From contig JAQUPC010000023.1 of assembly GCA_028716765.1 (NCBI GenBank), forward strand, positions 1 to 22,218: DNA of 22,218 nt. The letters run 5' to 3'. Position numbers and translations under genes: made by a program. Source of the DNA: Alphaproteobacteria bacterium. Its GTDB lineage: Bacteria > Pseudomonadota > Alphaproteobacteria > UBA9219. Numbering within the stretch: the stretch's first letter is position 1; every line of letters starts with the position of its first letter. A model generated the notes under the pieces. It did not search any database, had not been told where the DNA came from, and was given only the letters and a program-made list of their open reading frames with translations. Positions 8,165 to 15,763 of this stretch are shown piece by piece.

Positions 8165-9187
8165 GTGACATCGGATTTTTTCCATAGGCTCGTTAAAAAC
8201 GCCGCTCTCGCTGAACGCGATTCAACCATCGCCAATTTTTTGCTAGGCGAACTACAAGCCGTTGCGGCCATGGCGAAGGGGGATGAGCAGAAAATTAGCC
8301 AGTTTAACTATCTTGGTTTAAGTTCATTTGCCGAAGTCGCCCATAAAAGCGCCCGTCTAGCTATTGCGTTGGCCGATTATATGCTTGGCATGTCCAGCGA
8401 TAAGGAATGGCTGAGACTCCGGATTTTCAATGAACTTTTGCTCGCCAATCCTAAAAAACAGAGGCTGAATTTTGCCCGGCTTGCCTTTCAGCTCTGCGGC
8501 GATGACGCAACGATGAAAAAGAGAGGCATCCAATATTATCTTTGTAAAATCCCTTACGTTGCCGGGCAGGAGAACGGCGTTTATCAGACAAATCAATATA
8601 TGAACCTTGTCGGCAAATCTTGCGGAAGCGACGAGGGGTTAAAAATCATGTATATTTCTTTTGGCATGACAAAACTTGCCAAGTTGGGATCGGTGAGCGC
8701 CGAGGCCGCGCTTGATTTTATCGGGCTTATGCGCAGGCTTTGCGGCAACGATGGAAAACTGAAACACCTTTTTGCCTATAACGGATGGTCCGCTCTTCAA
8801 GAGTTGAGGGATGGATGGATTGCTCTGGTTCTTACGGAAACCATTCTGGGGGCTGGGGGTAAGGATAAAAAACTGAAAAAAAAGATTGTCCAAACCGGAC
8901 TGAACCTGGCGAAGGAATTTGCCGAACAAGGGGAAATCTGGGCTGCGGGTAAAATAGTCGAAAAGCTAAAAGGAGCATGCATCGCTAACAAACAGCTGGC
9001 CTCGACGTTTGTTCAAACGGCCTCGGTCATTGAGCTTGAAAATACCGGTAAGCTTAATGGCTTTGCGCCGGTTCTTGGGAAAGCATCCGAGGCAATCCGG
9101 TTTGCAAGACGAGACGGCGAAACAAAGGCAGCAACCGAACGGTTCTATTTAAAGAATAAAGCGCCATATGCTTTTGCGGCAAAATGA
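8165..9187 (+). CDS. Helical-repeat protein, unknown function
   Basis: This is a 340-residue protein starting at GTG 8165, with GGAG about 6 nt upstream. No signal peptide or membrane segment is visible, so it is probably cytoplasmic. The sequence is almost wholly helical and I see a degenerate repeat of about 40 residues, marked by a short turn followed by basic/hydrophobic residues: AKGDEQKI (about 36), MSSDKEWL (about 75), LCGDDATMKK (Cys111), SCGSDEGLKI (Cys153), LCGNDGKLKH (Cys193), GGKDKKLKK (231-232) and ACIANKQL (Cys272). Spacing between the last five is 39-42 residues. This suggests a TPR- or HEAT-like solenoid acting as a protein-binding scaffold. I recognise no named family. It is the last gene before the first tRNA-Gly scar, and may be core or island-associated. 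Confidence 0.75.
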   Translation: MTSDFFHRLVKNAALAERDSTIANFLLGELQAVAAMAKGDEQKISQFNYLGLSSFAEVAHKSARLAIALADYMLGMSSDKEWLRLRIFNELLLANPKKQRLNFARLAFQLCGDDATMKKRGIQYYLCKIPYVAGQENGVYQTNQYMNLVGKSCGSDEGLKIMYISFGMTKLAKLGSVSAEAALDFIGLMRRLCGNDGKLKHLFAYNGWSALQELRDGWIALVLTETILGAGGKDKKLKKKIVQTGLNLAKEFAEQGEIWAAGKIVEKLKGACIANKQLASTFVQTASVIELENTGKLNGFAPVLGKASEAIRFARRDGETKAATERFYLKNKAPYAFAAK

Positions 9188-9222
9188 TCAGTTGATAATA
9201 TCGCAAAGGGCTTGGCTTGATT

Positions 9223-9267
9223 TGAAGCGGGTGACGAGGCTCGAACTCGCGATCCCGATCTTGGTAA
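9223..9267 (-). repeat. Decayed 3' half of tRNA-Gly, att-like direct repeat copy 1
   Basis: This 45-nt stretch matches the 9882-9926 copy at 41 of 45 positions. Read on the minus strand it runs from a mutated anticodon loop (TTACCAA) through the T arm (GTTCGAG) to TCA where tRNA would end CCA. There is no 5' half beside it, so it is not a functional tRNA gene. It is best read as an older attachment-site scar. Confidence 0.75.
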
Positions 9268-9327
9268 AGTATCGGCATGCCCCGATTGCCTAGTCTTAAA
9301 TTTTAGAGCACGGATCATCCCAACCCA

Positions 9328-9356
9328 TTGATATCAAATAATTCATGTTATATTAC
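9328..9356 (+). promoter_or_regulatory. Candidate sigma70-type promoter
   Basis: TTGATA (9328-9333) and TATTAC (9351-9356) are separated by 17 nt, upstream of the gene at 9437. The predicted leader is about 75 nt. Confidence 0.3.
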
Positions 9357-9436
9357 TTTCATGGGCTATTATGATAAAAATTACTTATATGTGCGAACGG
9401 TTTTAAAGTCGAAGAGTTTTGCAGGGGAGAATTATC

Positions 9437-9823
9437 ATGAGAAATAGAGTCGGACATAAATTATTTAGCACCTTGCTGGCTACCCAATTGCTCGTGTGCG
9501 GGATGGATTTTGCACCAAAGGCAACGGCTCAGGAGCAGCCTCCGAAGCGTAGCGCGACTTCGAAAAGCGCGGGAGATAATGAAATCGTGTACAGGGATGC
9601 GGATTTCGGAAGCACTTTGACGCGTGGAGACGTCAAGAAAATGAAAAACGGCAACGAGATATTGGAACAATTACGCCGTATCGACGCAGGGGAACCAGCG
9701 ATGATCGGCGGCGTCACCAAGACGGATGAAGAGATAGTCCGGCTTGATGGTGTGATCAGGGATATTCGGGGAGAGAGAGCTTTGCTCGAAAACAAAATGA
9801 AACAAAATCATCCGGAGCCATAA
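9437..9823 (+). CDS. Small exported protein between tRNA-Gly scars
   Basis: This is a 128-residue protein. The ATG at 9437 is chosen because AGGGGAG lies about 7 nt upstream; an earlier in-frame start at 9419 has no such signal. The N-terminus is a standard Sec signal peptide: basic MRNRVGHK, a hydrophobic core, and a likely cleavage site after PKATA, before QEQPPK. The mature part of about 95 residues is charged and probably helical, with a Pro/Ser/Lys-rich linker, then IVYRDADFGS and a C-terminal helix (IVRLDGVIRDIRGERALLE). I recognise no family. It is the only gene in the segment between the two 3'-half tRNA-Gly repeats, so it behaves as cargo of a minimal island. Confidence 0.6.
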   Translation: MRNRVGHKLFSTLLATQLLVCGMDFAPKATAQEQPPKRSATSKSAGDNEIVYRDADFGSTLTRGDVKKMKNGNEILEQLRRIDAGEPAMIGGVTKTDEEIVRLDGVIRDIRGERALLENKMKQNHPEP

Positions 9824-9881
9824 CGTCAGCAGGCTTCGCGTTGTCGCCGCAAATAAGTTCATCGATAAACATGGTATTCTC

Positions 9882-9926
9882 TGGAGCGGGTGACGAGGCT
9901 CGAACTCGCGACCCCGACCTTGGCAA
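9882..9926 (-). repeat. 3' half of tRNA-Gly(GCC), att-like direct repeat copy 2
   Basis: The reverse complement begins TTGCCAAGGTCGGGGTCG, the GCC anticodon loop and its 3' stem, continues with the T arm GCGAGTTCGAGCC, and ends CACCCGCTCCA with an encoded CCA. This is the 3' half of a bacterial tRNA-Gly(GCC) gene (compare E. coli glyV). The match stops exactly at the 5' border of the anticodon loop and no D arm or 5' acceptor strand follows. Tyrosine recombinases commonly cross over in tRNA anticodon loops and leave exactly this kind of remnant at the far end of an island. Confidence 0.85.
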
Positions 9927-10070
9927 TGCTGAACCTTAGCGCGAAATACAGGAAAATCAATGACTTATCGCGCACCGTGTGTCAGTAAAAGTCGTCTTGT
10001 GCAGGCTTATACACGCACATAACTCACACAAGAAATTAGAAGACATTCGTACGGGGCCTACTTCCGTTTG

Positions 10071-10175
10071 TTATGACGGCCAATAAATATTGATCAGCGG
10101 CAAAAGGGTTCGCGCCTCCATATCCATTTTCTCGTAGTTTTCGATAACCAATTCCACCAAATCATCAATATCCAT
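10071..10175 (-). CDS. Possible 34-residue peptide, or remnant of a truncated gene
   Basis: An ATG at 10175 opens a 34-codon frame ending TAA at 10071, starting MDIDDLVELVIENYEKM and ending ARTLLPLINIYWPS. It starts 19 nt after the hlyD-type gene stops, on the same strand, and has no clear Shine-Dalgarno. The acidic helix followed by a hydrophobic LPL..IYWP tail looks like protein and resembles the extreme C-terminus of a larger enzyme. It may be translated as a small peptide after the secretion operon or be the stump of a gene cut by insertion of the operon. No function is assigned. Confidence 0.3.
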   Translation of the reverse strand: MDIDDLVELVIENYEKMDMEARTLLPLINIYWPS

Positions 10176-10194
10176 AGATGGTATATTTTCTGCT

Positions 10195-11808
10195 TTACCG
10201 CTCTCGCAAAGCTTGTTGTGTGTGTCTGAATAAGGGGGACAGCAGGTATTCTATAACGCGGCGGCTACCCGTTTTGATTTCAACTGTTACTGCCATGCCT
10301 GGCGCTAAATTGACCGACTTGCCGTCAATTTGCATTTCAGATTTATCAAGCGATACGCGTGCGGCATAAACAAGTTCCTGGCCGTTGGGTTCGCTTGTTT
10401 CGTTTTCAGACCCGTTTTTTGCATTGTTAGAAGTTGTGGCAGGTTTTTCACGCAAAATAGCATCTTGTGATACGGACAACACGCGTCCCGATGAGAAACC
10501 ATATTTTGTAAAATTGAACGTATCGACCTTGATCTCTGTCTCCTGTCCTTCGTGTACGAATCCAATGTCTTTGTTGGAAACCATTGCCTCGATTTCGAGA
10601 CTGCTTCCGGAGGGAACGATAACAAGGAGAGATTGGGCTGGTGTAACAACGCCTCCTTCCGTATGGATCGCTAACTGCTGAACCTTGCCGTCGACAGGGG
10701 CGGTGAGGGTTTGGAGGCGGTATTTTTCCGCAGCCTGAATCAGCTGCTCATTGAGTCCGGCAGCTTTTTGTTCGGCCTGGGATAGTTCGTCCAGATTTTT
10801 GTTCCTGTATTCGGCTTCGGCTTGCTGGCGCTGGCCCTGGAGAGAGGCCACCCCTCCCTTAGCCTCGGCAAGACGGCCCAGCTGAACTCGCAATTCTTGT
10901 TCGTGTTCGATCAGATCCTGCTGGGTAGACAACGTATCCAGTTTGGAACCATACCCTTTTTCCGAGAGGTATTTGCGAAGTTTGGATCGTTCCTTCAACA
11001 AAGGAATGGATTGAGTGAGCTTCTCAATCGTGGCTTCAACGGCCGCTCGATTTCCTTCGTTTTGGGCGATCTGTTGATCAAGCGAGGTCAGCTTTGATCG
11101 TATTTCCTGAACCTGATTGATGAGTTGTGAGCGTTGTACTTCTGTTTGCTGGGAGGAAGCTCCCTCTGGAGGTGTAAAGTCCGTGGTGGGGTCTTCCGCC
11201 GTACTTAATGCCGCTTTAAGGCGCGCAGCCACAAGTTGTGTGGCGGTGAGTTCTTTTTGCAGCCTGTCGCGCTCGGACTCGCTAATCGTTGTATCGATTT
11301 CGATGAGCACTTCGCCCGTCTTGACCTCTTGTCCATCATGGACGTGGATTGATTTCACAACGCCCGTTTCAAGAGGTTGAACGATCTTTGTCCGTTCCGT
11401 CGGTATGATTTTGCCGGAAGCCGTCGCGATGATGTCAACGGTTCCAAGGCATGCCCATGCAAAAGCAATAACAAGGAACAGGCCGATGACGAGGGCAACG
11501 GCGCGGCCGAGGGGGGAGGGGGGCGTTTCCAGAATCTCCAGGGCAGCGGGAAGGAATTCGACCTCCGGGTTTTGCTTGTTGAAGGATCGTATCCACGCGA
11601 CGCAGAAATGAATGAATTTTTGTGCAAAAGGCTTCAAGTGCTTATCGCTAAAGTCAGCCGTTCTTTGAAGCAGCGGCATCAGCCATGGGCTAACGCGCGA
11701 AAACAACTTGTTTGCAAGCGGGAGAGCAAGATTTTTTGCGCGACTTGCTAAGGGCAAGAAACGGGAGACCGAACAATTCCACGTTATTTTCATCTTATCC
11801 TTCGGCAT
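10195..11808 (-). CDS. HlyD-family type I secretion membrane-fusion/adaptor protein
   Basis: The protein bridges the inner-membrane ABC exporter and the TolC-type outer-membrane channel. It has 537 residues, longer than E. coli HlyD (478) because of a cytoplasmic N-terminal extension of roughly 60-70 residues. The family motif EFLPAALEILETPPSPLGR precedes one transmembrane helix (about residues 98-116). Next come half of a lipoyl-like domain (SGKIIPTERTKIVQPLETG ... VHDGQEVKTGEVLIEID), long periplasmic coiled coils, the second half (LTAPVDGKVQQLAIHTEGG), and the beta-barrel region ending GMAVTVEIKTG. The C-terminal region VIEYLLSPL is typical. Its ATG (11808) directly abuts the ABC gene's stop (11811-11809), so the two are translationally coupled. 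Confidence 0.93.
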   Translation of the reverse strand: MPKDKMKITWNCSVSRFLPLASRAKNLALPLANKLFSRVSPWLMPLLQRTADFSDKHLKPFAQKFIHFCVAWIRSFNKQNPEVEFLPAALEILETPPSPLGRAVALVIGLFLVIAFAWACLGTVDIIATASGKIIPTERTKIVQPLETGVVKSIHVHDGQEVKTGEVLIEIDTTISESERDRLQKELTATQLVAARLKAALSTAEDPTTDFTPPEGASSQQTEVQRSQLINQVQEIRSKLTSLDQQIAQNEGNRAAVEATIEKLTQSIPLLKERSKLRKYLSEKGYGSKLDTLSTQQDLIEHEQELRVQLGRLAEAKGGVASLQGQRQQAEAEYRNKNLDELSQAEQKAAGLNEQLIQAAEKYRLQTLTAPVDGKVQQLAIHTEGGVVTPAQSLLVIVPSGSSLEIEAMVSNKDIGFVHEGQETEIKVDTFNFTKYGFSSGRVLSVSQDAILREKPATTSNNAKNGSENETSEPNGQELVYAARVSLDKSEMQIDGKSVNLAPGMAVTVEIKTGSRRVIEYLLSPLFRHTQQALRER

Positions 11809-13998
11809 CTAGCCCCCCTGAAGACGAAGGAGGGAGGCGTATCGGCCGCCGGATTTTGCTAACTCTTCATGTTTGCCGTCTTCGACGATGCGGCCTTTTT
11901 CGATGGTGATAATGCGATCACATTTGCGCACCGAAGAAAGCCGGTGCGCGATAATGATCACCGTGCGGCCTTTGACGATCTGGCGCATGTTTTCTTGAAT
12001 GATGCGTTCGCTTTCGTAATCGAGAGCGCTCGTCGCTTCGTCAAAAATCAGAATGCGCGGATTGGTAATCAGCGCGCGCGCGATAGCGATGCGTTGACGT
12101 TGCCCGCCGGAAAGACTGGCTCCGCGTTCGCCAACCATCGTGTCGTAGCCTTGAGGCAATTCGAGGATAAAATCATGCGCCCCGGCGAGCTGCGCGGCCT
12201 GTATGACTTGTTCTATGGGCAATCCGGGATCGGCCAGCGCGATATTTTCACGAATGGTGCGGTTAAAGAGGACGTTTTCCTGAAGGACGACGCCAACCTG
12301 CCGCCTGAGCCAACTCACATCGATCATCGCCAGATCAACGCCATCGATTAACAAGCGGCCGGTTTCAGGAACGTAAAGACGTTGCACTAGCTTGGACAAC
12401 GTGGACTTTCCTGACCCCGAAGGGCCGACAATGCCGATAACCTGACCGGCCGGGATGGTTATATTCACGTCATGAAGAACCGCAGGGCCATCAAGGCGAT
12501 ACCTGAAAGTGACGTGTTCAAAGGCAATTGAGCCTTTGATAGCGGGAAGAGCGGTGCGGCCCGGCGTAAATGTGGGCTCGGGTGCGGAGTTCAAAATGTC
12601 GCCCAAACGCGCAACGGAAAGGCGAGCCTGATGGAAATCCTGCCAAATCTGGGCAAGGCGCAAGACAGGCTGAACGACGTGGCTGGATAGCATATTGAAG
12701 GCAACAAGCTCGCCGACGGTTAAGTCGCCACTGATAACAGCCCTGGCTCCGAAAAAGAGAATGGCGGCGGTCACGAATTTGCTTATCAGTTGCACACCCT
12801 GGCTTGCCCAATTTCCGAGGTTGAGCACCCGGAAGCTGGCTTTAACATAGCCGGACAGTTGCTCTTCCCAGCGCCGCTGCATTTGGGGCTCAACGGCCAT
12901 AGCTTTTAGCGTTTCTATGCCGTTGATGCTTTCGACGAGGAAAGATTGGTTTTCCGCGCCCCGGTTGAATTTCTCATCAAGGCGTTGGCGAAAGGCGGGG
13001 GTCACCCCTACGGAAATTGCAATGAAGAAGGGAAACGAGGTAATGACAATGAACGTCAAGGACACGGAATAATAAGCCATCACGATCAGAAAAATGAAAG
13101 TGAAGAAGAGATCGATAACAAGCGTGAGCGCCGAGCTGGTCAGAAAGCTGCGGATGTTTTCCAATTCGCGCACGCGTGCAACGCTGTCTCCCGTTCGGCG
13201 CGCCTCGAAATAGGCAATGGGTAATGCGACCAGATGCCGGAACAAGCGCGCACCAAGTTCGACATCGATGCGGTTCGTGGTGTGAGAGAAGATATAAGTG
13301 CGGAGGGAAGTCAGAAGCGATTCAAAAACAGAAACCGTCACAAGGCCAAAAATCAGAACATTGAGGGTCGAGAGGCCGCGATGCACAAGGACTTTGTCGA
13401 TCACGACCTGAAAGAAAAGCGGCGACATCAGCGCAAACAATTGCAGGAAAAACGAAGCGATCAAAACCTCGCCGAGCAGACGGCGGTATTTGTGCAGGGC
13501 TTGCAGAAACCATGTGACGTCGAAACGCCGCACAAGGTTGCCCAAGTTGGCGCGGCGCGTCATCAGAACGAGGCTGCCGTTCCATTTTTCCTCGAACTCG
13601 GCGCGTTTCAGGATTTGCGGGCGGCCCAGCGCCGGATCATGGATGAGGGCTGTGTCTTCCGTTACCTTGCCGAGAATGATAAAAGTGCCATCATGAAGAC
13701 AGGCAATGCAAGGAAGCGCCGTTTTTGCCAGTCGGCTCCAATCGCTGGTAATAATGCGCGCCTTGAGTTGAAGTTGCTTGGCGCAGCGCAGCATTTCCGT
13801 CGCATCCACCTGCGCGCCGCCCAACTGATGCTGTAGCTGATGCGGATCAATCGGCACGCTGAGATACCGCGCCAGGAGAACGAACGTCATCAGTCCGTTA
13901 TCGATAGGCGTTGCCGGTGAGGGTTGGTCTGGCTGTGGGTTCTTGTTCTTGGCGTCCACGCGATTCACCGTTCTTCCACGTTGCCTAAACCGGCCCAT
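11809..13998 (-). CDS. HlyB-type type I secretion ABC transporter (permease/ATPase)
   Basis: This inner-membrane exporter recognises the RTX protein and powers secretion. It has 729 residues from ATG 13998, which overlaps the upstream gene by 34 nt; a GTG at 13968 overlaps it by only 4 nt (GTGA) and would give 719 residues, an equally credible coupled start. Residues of about 30-150 form a C39-peptidase-like domain with DNGLMTFVLLARYL where active peptidases have their Cys, so it should bind but not cleave the cargo, as in HlyB. A six-helix ABC membrane domain follows. The ATPase has Walker A GPSGSGKST (about 521-529), signature LSGGQRQRIAIARAL (about 630) and Walker B ILIFDEATSALD (about 650). 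It is the middle gene of the secretion operon. Confidence 0.95.
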   Translation of the reverse strand: MGRFRQRGRTVNRVDAKNKNPQPDQPSPATPIDNGLMTFVLLARYLSVPIDPHQLQHQLGGAQVDATEMLRCAKQLQLKARIITSDWSRLAKTALPCIACLHDGTFIILGKVTEDTALIHDPALGRPQILKRAEFEEKWNGSLVLMTRRANLGNLVRRFDVTWFLQALHKYRRLLGEVLIASFFLQLFALMSPLFFQVVIDKVLVHRGLSTLNVLIFGLVTVSVFESLLTSLRTYIFSHTTNRIDVELGARLFRHLVALPIAYFEARRTGDSVARVRELENIRSFLTSSALTLVIDLFFTFIFLIVMAYYSVSLTFIVITSFPFFIAISVGVTPAFRQRLDEKFNRGAENQSFLVESINGIETLKAMAVEPQMQRRWEEQLSGYVKASFRVLNLGNWASQGVQLISKFVTAAILFFGARAVISGDLTVGELVAFNMLSSHVVQPVLRLAQIWQDFHQARLSVARLGDILNSAPEPTFTPGRTALPAIKGSIAFEHVTFRYRLDGPAVLHDVNITIPAGQVIGIVGPSGSGKSTLSKLVQRLYVPETGRLLIDGVDLAMIDVSWLRRQVGVVLQENVLFNRTIRENIALADPGLPIEQVIQAAQLAGAHDFILELPQGYDTMVGERGASLSGGQRQRIAIARALITNPRILIFDEATSALDYESERIIQENMRQIVKGRTVIIIAHRLSSVRKCDRIITIEKGRIVEDGKHEELAKSGGRYASLLRLQGG

Positions 13999-15344
13999 TT
14001 GCCGCGAACCTCATCGTAATGCTTGACGGGATCGTAAGCGTTGACGGGAAGGTGCATTGCTTCCGCCGTCAGTTCGCCAATGGCGGATTTTATTTGAAGA
14101 ATGGCCAAGGCTTCATCGTGCTCGGCCTTTGCGAGATTCAGTTTTGCATCAAGCAACTCTTGCTCGGCGTTCAGAACATCGAGCGTTGTGCGGGTGCCGA
14201 CTTTTGCTTCCTCCCGCACACCGACAAGAGCGTCTGCGGTTGCCGCGACAACTTCTTTCCTTCCGGCTATCGCATTGCGAGCCGTCATTAACGACTGCCA
14301 GGAATTTGAAGCTCCTTCACGCGCCCTGCTGCGGGCATTCTCAAGTTCAAGGCGGCGTTGTGTTGTCGTTTGCTGAGCGGCTCGCGCTTTGGAATAGTCC
14401 GTACCGGCGCGATATAAAGGTATGGTGACGCGAGCCAGAATGGTAGCTGAATCCTGCCGGTCTGGAACCGTCGAGCTTTGCTGCCAGCCGCGAGAGCCAC
14501 TGCCGACGATGCTGACTTCGGGCAACAGGCTGCCTTCGGCGGCGGTTATATCAGCGCGGGCGGCATCGGTGCTGTAGGTTGCGGCTAGCACGCTGGGATT
14601 TTTATGCAGGGATAGAGTCACGGCTTCGTCCTGCGTTTTGGGCTGCTCCAGAGTCAGTTTTGGTTGTTCCAATGTTCCCGGCATGTCGCCGATCAGGCGA
14701 GAGAAGGTCGTTCTCTGGTTGGAAAGGTCGCCCTCGGCCTGAAGCCGGGAAACCATGGCAGACTTAAGGCGCGATTCCGCCTGGCTAACGTCGGTTTTTT
14801 TCAACTCGCCAACCCTGAAGCGGTCTTTCGTAGCATTAAGCTGTTTTTGCAGGACTTCTTCGTTGTTGCGGTTGATGGTCAGAACGGCCTGCGCCTGAAC
14901 GACGTCCAGAAAAGCCTTTCCGGAATCCAGCAATAACTGTTGTTCCGCGTCTTGAAGGGCGGCGCGTTGGGCTTTCACGGTTGCATCGGCGGAACGGACG
15001 CCCGCCACGGTTCGAAACCCGCGAAAAACAGGCTGTGTCACGTTGATGCCCACATCGCGCGGATCGAGGCTGGTCGAGCCAGAGAAAGGCCCGTTCCCGG
15101 AAATGTTGTTGGTGGATTTTCCGGCTTCCGCCGTTGCGTCAACGGTTGGACGATAGCCGCTCAAAGCTTGTGAGACTTGTTCATCGGCGGCGCGAAGCTT
15201 GGCGCGCTCTGCTTGTAGGGCGGGGTTGTTTTGATAGGCTGTCGCCAATGCCTGTTCGAGAGATTGCGATTCAGCAAAGACGGGACGGGGGAAAGACAGA
15301 AATAAAACTGCCGCAAGGCCGGTTAGAAAAATGTGCCGCTTCAT
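13965..15344 (-). CDS. TolC-family outer-membrane channel of type I secretion
   Basis: This forms the outer-membrane and periplasmic exit duct for the exporter. It has 459 residues with a signal peptide (MKRHIFLTGLAAVLFLSFP, likely cleaved after PVFA). Two OEP repeats are visible: the first begins SLEQALATAYQNNPALQAERAKLRAADEQV, and the second contains KNPSVLAATYSTDAARADITAAEGSLLPEV. GTRTTLDVLNAEQELLDAK near the C-terminus is a strong TolC-family signature. It is the first gene of the operon, with its stop overlapping the ABC gene, so all three components are made together. Having the outer-membrane gene first and dedicated to the cluster, and not shared elsewhere, suggests a self-contained secretion unit. 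Confidence 0.93.
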   Translation of the reverse strand: MKRHIFLTGLAAVLFLSFPRPVFAESQSLEQALATAYQNNPALQAERAKLRAADEQVSQALSGYRPTVDATAEAGKSTNNISGNGPFSGSTSLDPRDVGINVTQPVFRGFRTVAGVRSADATVKAQRAALQDAEQQLLLDSGKAFLDVVQAQAVLTINRNNEEVLQKQLNATKDRFRVGELKKTDVSQAESRLKSAMVSRLQAEGDLSNQRTTFSRLIGDMPGTLEQPKLTLEQPKTQDEAVTLSLHKNPSVLAATYSTDAARADITAAEGSLLPEVSIVGSGSRGWQQSSTVPDRQDSATILARVTIPLYRAGTDYSKARAAQQTTTQRRLELENARSRAREGASNSWQSLMTARNAIAGRKEVVAATADALVGVREEAKVGTRTTLDVLNAEQELLDAKLNLAKAEHDEALAILQIKSAIGELTAEAMHLPVNAYDPVKHYDEVRGKWAGLGNVEER

Positions 15345-15763
15345 TTGTTGGGCGTCCGGAACGAGGGGAACCGTTGACGGCTCAATACACTAAGTTAGCG
15401 GGGTGTTGCAATAACGCGATCAGGCGAAAAACGCTCGGCTATTCTTAGCCCGATTAATTGTTCCACAAGGCGGGCTCGTGGAACATATTTGCGGAGGGAT
15501 GCATAACATCGTATGAACACAATAAAACAGCCGTTGACTTTCATTTTGGGCCGTATTAAGTGAATCGCGTCCCACCTTGAGAAAACCGAATCTGACGTCA
15601 GTGGTTTGAATCTGTCCCTTCAGCCCCCCTTACCGGGAAGTTCAATCGGTGACCATCGCTCGAAACAATCAAAGACTTGCAGACTCTGCCAGAAAATGGC
15701 TCAGTTTAAGGGGTGAACGTCGTAAGGCCCACGGCCTACGGACAGGCTTAAAAGAGGCATCAA
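15345..15763. other. 419-bp divergent intergenic region between secretion operon and RTX unit
   Basis: No gene is supported. It separates the divergent tolC-hlyB-hlyD-type operon from the RTX pair and must carry both promoters, making it the natural control point of the system. It holds the dyad at 15459-15485 and a small hairpin at 15721-15740 (GTAAGGCC...GGCCTAC) just upstream of the 15764 gene. A TTGACT at 15534 has no well-spaced -10 partner. I cannot place either promoter with confidence. Confidence 0.6.
15459..15485. promoter_or_regulatory. Operator-like dyad TGTTCCAC-N11-GTGGAACA
   Basis: Two perfect 8-bp inverted arms are separated by 11 bp, 115 bp upstream of the tolC-type start and about 280 bp upstream of the RTX unit. 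The arm spacing and total length (27 bp) fit a dimeric regulator. It is not the alphaproteobacterial LexA box, which is a direct GTTC-N7-GTTC repeat. Confidence 0.45.

Noticed and set aside
9328..9337. FNR-type site (TTGATATCAA)
   Set aside because: The half-sites are contiguous and lack the required 4-bp spacer; the TTGATA part fits better as a -35 element.
9223..9926. A functional tRNA-Gly gene
   Set aside because: Both copies lack the D arm and the 5' acceptor strand; sequence beyond the anticodon loop does not resemble tRNA.
13234..13836. 200-codon plus-strand frame opposite the ABC transporter gene
   Set aside because: It is a shadow of the HlyB-type gene, whose motifs run through this whole stretch; the composition is charged and unprotein-like.
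15459..15485. LexA (SOS) box because of the GTTCCAC sequence
   Set aside because: The alphaproteobacterial LexA site is a direct GTTC-N7-GTTC repeat; here the arms are inverted with an 11-bp spacer.
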